A model generated the notes under the pieces. It was given only the letters and a program-made list of their open reading frames with translations. It had not been told where the DNA came from and did not search any database. Positions 59,299 to 64,000 of a stretch of DNA of 64,000 nucleotides are shown here, piece by piece. This stretch comes from Enchytraeus crypticus (taxonomy: Eukaryota > Annelida > Clitellata > Enchytraeida > Enchytraeidae): NCBI GenBank assembly GCA_905160935.1, contig CAJHZI010000656.1:15001-79000 (forward strand), written 5' to 3'. Made by a program: the position numbers and the translations under genes. Position 1 is the first letter of the stretch; each line of letters begins with the position of its first letter.

Positions 59299-59514
59299 CT
59301 TTTTGCACTTTAGAAGACAGATTGCATAATAATTGAGAAGTTACATTCCAATTTGTCAGGAATCGAACCCACGTCGCTTTAGAATGTCGAAACTTCAGCC
59401 GTAATTTAAAGAATACTTAACGGCATGGCTGTATCATGCCTATATGACTACACATAGAGCTAAATTATCAAGCCATGCAAGATCCATCTACATATATACA
59501 CATATTGAATGTCT

Positions 59515-59690
59515 CAATAGCGCAATGGTTAGAGGTGTAGATAACGTCATGAAGTTTTAAATGACAGATCCTGAGGTGAATTGAACACTCGTGGATTCGA
59601 ATCCCAGCCGCGCTGATCTGAGAGTAAAATCTCGGACATTCACTGGACTGTCTACACGGAAAATGGACAAAATTGCCTAACGGATTTAAC
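59515..59690 (+). mobile_element. Second tRNA-derived SINE type
   Basis: CAATAGCGCAATGGTTAGAG (A-box) and GTGGATTCGAATCCCAGCCG (B-box) lie 70 nt apart, too far for a functional tRNA, followed by GACATTCACTGGACTGTC. The head is more tRNA-like than that of the main family. One copy here. Confidence 0.6.
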
Positions 59691-60114
59691 ATTTGGTATT
59701 AAAAGTGATAGATATCAACATAGTTGATCATTTCACTATAATGTGTGTTATTATTATATACTATTTATTACTAATAAGATCTTACCCTCATAACCTTTGT
59801 AGTAAATTATTCAGTTAGTTTACTCAGTAAATTAGGCTTTATCTCGCTGAGGAGGGGAGTTATCTCCACGTTGGAGAAACATGACCTCCACCGGTTCTCC
59901 CTGAAATATCTCTAGCCCACGTATAGAAACTCTACTGTAGGATATTATGATGGATATCACCCATAGTAAATCTCTCAAGCCCTTTCAGCCTCAGGAAAAC
60001 TTAACTGCCTCATAACCTATAGAGAAATAATTGAAGACAAATAAAAGCACCAGTGATCCTCTAATGATCGAAGAACATAAACAATAATCAGTCAACTCTA
60101 GCAGACTCTGCATC

Positions 60115-60470
60115 AGCAGAAGCAAGCCCCATTTGATGACGACTGAATATTTAAAAACCGTAAGAAACAGCGAAATCAAAACAGTGAAAGATACGAGGCA
60201 AAAGGGTCAGAATATTGACCCATGACGGAAAGAGATGGGTCTTTGTCTCACCCAGGAAAAGTGTTATTACAAGTACAAGATCGAAGATCCTATAATGTGG
60301 AAGAGAATTCAATCATGTTGGAGCAGAAAACATGAATGAGCGTCTACCAACGACAAATTTAATGTCTCGTAGACTACAGTAAGAAGCCTTTTACTTGATG
60401 ATCAAAGACTTAGATCTAGAAGGTTTATAGATTGATAGCAGGTCAGATAGATAGGATGGTTTTGCGAGGA
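60115..60470 (-). mobile_element. L2/CR1-like LINE 3' fragment
   Basis: It carries GATGACGACTGAATATTTAA, GACCCATGACGGAAAGAGAT, GTTGGAGCAGAAAACATGAA and CAGGTCAGATAGATAGGATG, collinear with the copies at 23665 and 43656. Confidence 0.82.
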
Positions 60471-60734
60471 GATAGTCCTCCATAATCCCTGGGATCGACG
60501 TTTATTGTAATCGGTTTATCTTAACTCTTAATTTTTGTCATATTAATTAAGCGTTTATTATTACGAGAAATTTAGAATATGATGAACAAGTGTACGAATG
60601 CCTAACTATAAACAATGATATAATTACAATTCTGACATGTATTCATCTCATATGTCCAACAATGTTTGATTTCTTTTCGTGGCAAATAATAATTAATAAT
60701 TACCATAATGACTTAATCCAGTAAGTTTTATATC

Positions 60735-60870
60735 TGGGACACCGAAGAATATGCTATCTGTTAACTGAACGTGTCTCAAGAGGAGACTATACTCAAGAAC
60801 AGAGGAAGGTAACAGACAGCCATCTCAAAAGCCAGACAGGCATATATTTCCAAGATATAGAGGCTATTTA
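60735..60870 (+). repeat. Core-repeat family copy
   Basis: GGGACACCGAAGAATATGCT, GAACGTGTCTCAAGAGGAGA and TCAAGAACAGAGGAAGGTAA, ending CATATATTTCCAAGATATAG. Confidence 0.75.
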
Positions 60871-60892
60871 TGCAACAGAGTTACGTAAGGTT

Positions 60893-61165
60893 TAGCTTTA
60901 GCTTGAAAGTCAAAAATTAAGGTCTAGCTTTGGCTTTGCATGACGTAGCTTTGGCTTTGGCTTTGCATGTCCAGGCTTTGGTGTTAGTTTGGCTTCGAAT
61001 GCCAAGTCTTTGGCTTTGGCTTGACCAAAGATAAACACGCAGAATATATCTTTGGCAATATTGATCTATACCAAAGATATATAGAATACATCTATGGATG
61101 TGCAGTGCACGACAGGCTTTGGCTTTGGTGTTCGCGACTCGCGACTTTGGCTTTGAAATTTTCAA
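60893..61165. repeat. Degenerate (GCTTTG)n tandem repeat
   Basis: AGCTTTGGCTTTGCATG and related TTTGGC words recur over 270 bp in two clusters around a unique centre at 61020-61110. The KAKA-rich peptide on the minus strand is an artefact. Confidence 0.82.
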
Positions 61166-61699
61166 AGCCATGACAATTTTTGTTAACTAAACTTATAGTA
61201 GTGAAACAATAAAGTTAATCGCGACCTGTGATTAATAATAATTTGTTTTAAATCCGCACTACTAATCATGTCACACAACATACCTACAAACATGCTAAGC
61301 AGCAATCTTAGAAACACTCAATACGTGGCCGCAGCAGTACTGTAAGTATGAAGTAAACTTCCTTAATTGCCTTTTGAATTAATATGAAACTTTGTATAGC
61401 TCCACCTGATTGGTGAAGTGTTTCACGCCTGGTGGGATCCTCCTGATATTGAGTGAATTGGTGTTCGCTCTCTGATATACTGACGGCTGTAATGGTTCTA
61501 TGTAACAAAACGTTTTGCCATAAATTTCGATAGTCGAATTTAATATCGTTGTCAATTTAAAATATCCTAGATTCAATATTTTTTTTAAATGCTGCATTTC
61601 TCTTAGAAATTAGTTATTGTGCTAGATACTTAATATGTAAATTAACAGCCGTTCAGTTTTCTTCAGGGAGTCTTCACTACTGGAATTACGCTATGTATT

Positions 61700-61865
61700 A
61701 GAGATGGGAATCGAACCGAACCCGAACCGAACCGAACCCTAGAATCTAGAATTTTGACCGAACCGAACTCGAACCCAGACTCTGACCGAACCCGAACCGA
61801 ACCTGAACCCAGACTCTGGCCGAACCGAACCCAGACATCGTCCAAACCGAACTGAATCAAACTCT
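61700..61865. repeat. (CGAACC)n-type degenerate repeat
   Basis: GAACCGAACCCGAACCGAAC with GACTCTGACCGAACC variants. On the minus strand it gives an SGSVRFGSG-like peptide, an artefact. Confidence 0.88.
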
Positions 61866-62049
61866 TGGAGTTCCTTTCTCTTTCGCCAGCCTGACATTAT
61901 ATACAGATAGTTAGAGCAATTCAAATATATGTTAGTTTTTGCATTTACATATCCTACAGTATCTAGCAGCATATATTCAGGTAAGGCTGGTTCCGACACA
62001 AATTTTAAAATGGTAACGGTACAAAGGAATGGTAGCGTGAAGCGAGACG

Positions 62050-62165
62050 GGCCTACAGAAGATACTGGATAGTCTGAATGATACGTCATTGAAATATGGA
62101 ATGAAGATTAACATCAAAGCGACAAAAATGATGAGAGTATCCCATAAAAATCTGAAAATGCTTAA
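62050..62165 (+). mobile_element. RTE-like LINE fragment
   Basis: ATACTGGATAGTCTGAATGA, TACGTCATTGAAATATGGAA and AAGATTAACATCAAAGCGAC, AAAAATGATGAGAGT parallel the [15 protein letters not shown]...MRV coding piece of the copy at 53690-53790, here on the plus strand. Confidence 0.75.
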
Positions 62166-62576
62166 CTCAATCTAGGTGGATTTGTTCTTGTTAAATTCAA
62201 ATTATGAATCTTTTCGAATTTTCGTGTGCTACCTTAATATTTTTGCAGCCAGATCTACAAATAATTATATATGACAGTCTTTATGTGTTAAGGCTATCTG
62301 GAGTAAATAATTTAGCACCATAGCAATGCAATAATTTCATGACTATTTTCGTAACTTTATAATTTGATCTGAGAGTTTAAAATTTAAAACCCGACAGTAA
62401 ATTATGAAGCATATTACTGGTCAGTTGATAGCAAACGGTGTATATTATGATCATTTTTATGTGGAAGTATACGTGTTTACTAAATCATCTTCATTTTAAA
62501 TTTTTATGTTACTAAATTGCACTTTGTCTCTGAAATATTGGATCAAATTGTAGCCAAGACATTTCCACTTAATTAT

Positions 62577-62697
62577 AAAAAGCTAGTAAAGCTAAGGTTA
62601 ACGTCAGTTTCCTCACTCGAAAGCGATGTCAGTGACGGGAGAGCCCAGGATTTGAACCCCGCACATACTGATCCACAGTCGAGTATCTTACCGACTA
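62577..62697 (-). mobile_element. tRNA-derived SINE
   Basis: Inverted: AAGCTAGTAAAGCTAAGGTT (3' end), CACTCGAAAGCGATGTCAGT, CCCAGGATTTGAACCCCGCA (B-box) and ACTGATCCACAGTCGAGTAT; the last 15 bp of the head are replaced. Confidence 0.88.
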
Positions 62698-62794
62698 AGA
62701 AGTGTCGGTAAGAAGTGTAAAGAATTATTTAATGAGTTCATTACAAGAAAGTGTAATTTACCCTTAACTGAAAAGTGAATACACATAATATTAT

Positions 62795-63106
62795 AGGCTA
62801 CCTGGCGTAGGAACTGAGAGAAGTTCCGACAATATGGAGCTCTCTGCCACAACATCTTCGATCTTGTAATTGTATTGGCACTTTCTTTGGCAAGCTAATC
62901 ACGCATCTCTTTCCGCCATAGGTCTAAATTTTGACCCTCTTACCTTGGATCATGGACTTACATTGTTTTGTTATCACTTTTTTATGGTCTCTGTATACTC
63001 AGTCGTCACCAGGTAGTGCTTGGGCACCTGTTTATGTAGAGTCGTCAAGAGACGCCCCTGACATTGCCTTATGACGAGGAACCGGACGTTAAATTCCTAT
63101 TGATTG
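62795..63106 (+). mobile_element. L2/CR1-like LINE 3' end
   Basis: It begins in the RT C-terminal remnant (VPTIWSSLPQHLRSCNCIGT), passes CGCCATAGGTCTAAATTTTG and ACTCAGTCGTCACCAGGTAG, and ends GAACCGGACGTTAAATTCCT plus (ATTG)n. It is the most complete plus-strand 3' end. Confidence 0.87.
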
Positions 63107-63469
63107 ATTGAAGTTATAGAGGCGATAAAGATATCATATTTAATTTTGCGTACATTTAATATAATCTATATTTGGTATGTGTGATTATTAATAGAAATCC
63201 GTAGGCTATGTCAATGTTTTGACTCGTAAGAGAGTGCAGCAAGTGTGAACCTCGTTATAATTGAATAGTTTAGATAGATTATATAACCGCTATTGTATTG
63301 TCCTTTAACTTTGTGAACTGAATACGCGAACGTTTCCCCTATATTTCTTTTATATTTAATTATTATTTTTTTATTATTATTACTGTTCATTTTTATTTAG
63401 TAAATCATTCTGTTTGCTTATTTTATTATTATATTATACCAATTTTCTTATACGAATGGAAGAGATTTT

Positions 63470-63875
63470 GATATGGTATGAGACGAAAAGTAACGGAGAA
63501 GGTCCATTCGTATCTCGACCCGATCGACGGCGGGATTAGCGCCCTTTTTTATTAGCGCGTCAATTATCGAAGTTAAGCTGCATCGACCTCGGTTAGTACT
63601 TTGTGGATGACCACCTTGGAAGACCGAGTGTTGGTAAAAGCTTAGAAAGGAAAAAATCTCAGGGTGATGGAAGGTTATTCTTAAATCCGCGCCGGCTGCA
63701 ATTGATGCGCCATCAAAAGGCAACGATTACTAATAATCATGAAAAGGAAGGAGTAAATGGGTCTTAAACAAGCATCTGTGCTTCCTGACCCAGTGTGCCG
63801 TTATGTATGACCCTAATTAAACTGGGATTAAAGGGAAGAAGAAAAGAAGAAGAAGAAGATGATGATATTCATGCA
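63470..63875 (+). mobile_element. 5S rRNA-derived SINE, longest copy
   Basis: The 5S-like region CGAAGTTAAGCTGCATCGAC, CTCGGTTAGTACTTTGTGGA, TGACCACCTTGGAAGACCGA (63560-63625) is followed by the family body GGAAGGTTATTCTTAAATCC, GCCGGCTGCAATTGATGCGC, AACGATTACTAATAATCATG, and a 3' end ATTAAACTGGGATTAAAGGG with an (AAG)n(ATG)n tail. The tail is the same as in the core-repeat copy at 22717. Confidence 0.87.
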
Positions 63876-64000
63876 TGGTTATCTTTCAGACATTAAATAT
63901 TTGGTTCTGTTGCGTAGAGGTTTATACCACTTTTCATTTCTTTACACTTAGTATTATTTATTAATGTTCCTATGCATTATTAATAATTTCTGGTAAGCTT

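Noticed and set aside
59515-59600. A functional tRNA gene at the good B-box
   Set aside because: The A-box to B-box distance is too long and there is no acceptor stem.
60917-61171. Lys/Ala-rich minus-strand peptide
   Set aside because: Produced by the GCTTTG repeat.
61663-62089. Gly/Ser/Arg/Val-rich minus-strand frames
   Set aside because: Produced by the CGAACC repeat.

Overview
The window is a stretch of AT-rich animal nuclear DNA. It has spliced exons with GT-AG junctions and long introns, several classes of non-LTR retrotransposon, tRNA- and 5S-rRNA-derived SINEs, a mariner relic and very many (TA)n microsatellites. There is no operon structure and no long intact ORF. The chordate-style secreted-peptide gene, the 5S-headed SINEs and the frequent palindromic word AGGCCT suggest a marine invertebrate, perhaps a deuterostome such as an echinoderm or hemichordate. 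This assignment is an inference.

Two protein-coding genes can be supported. (1) On the minus strand, five exons between 8422 and 1594, with matching splice phases at every junction, encode the N-terminal regulatory half of a Ca2+/calmodulin-dependent cyclic nucleotide phosphodiesterase (PDE1). The catalytic exons lie beyond the left edge. (2) On the plus strand, three exons (45732-45866, 49730-50081, 55566-55639) join in phase into a 186-residue secreted precursor. It has a signal peptide, two basic amphipathic helical segments and, at the extreme C-terminus, a peptide bounded by KR and GKR. That predicts the amidated neuropeptide [14 protein letters not shown]2. The second helical segment begins SVSE and shows a weak but orderly resemblance to the parathyroid hormone 1-34 region. 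This gene is the most interesting object in the window.

Layout: 1-1560 is TA and AAT repeat DNA; 1594-8422 is PDE1; 8423-45570 is intergenic or undetected-gene DNA filled with SINE and LINE fragments, minisatellites (a 16-bp array at 12.7-13.6 kb, a GTAT array at 35.2 kb), a 67-bp-arm near-perfect palindrome at 21.3 kb and a deleted mariner in a TA tract at 31.7-32.3 kb; 45575-55772 is the neuropeptide gene, whose second intron holds four separate RTE-type retrotransposon pieces; 56.2-58.0 kb is a decayed LINE of another clade; 58-64 kb is SINE and LINE remnants and low-complexity tracts.

Repeat families recognised by internal comparison are: an L2/CR1-like LINE with a conserved 3' end and (TTGA)n tail (7 copies), an RTE-like LINE (7 pieces), a tRNA-derived SINE about 130 bp long (7 clear copies plus divergent ones), a 5S-rRNA-derived SINE (5 copies), and a dispersed repeat with a conserved core (about 9 copies) whose 3' tail is shared with the 5S SINE.
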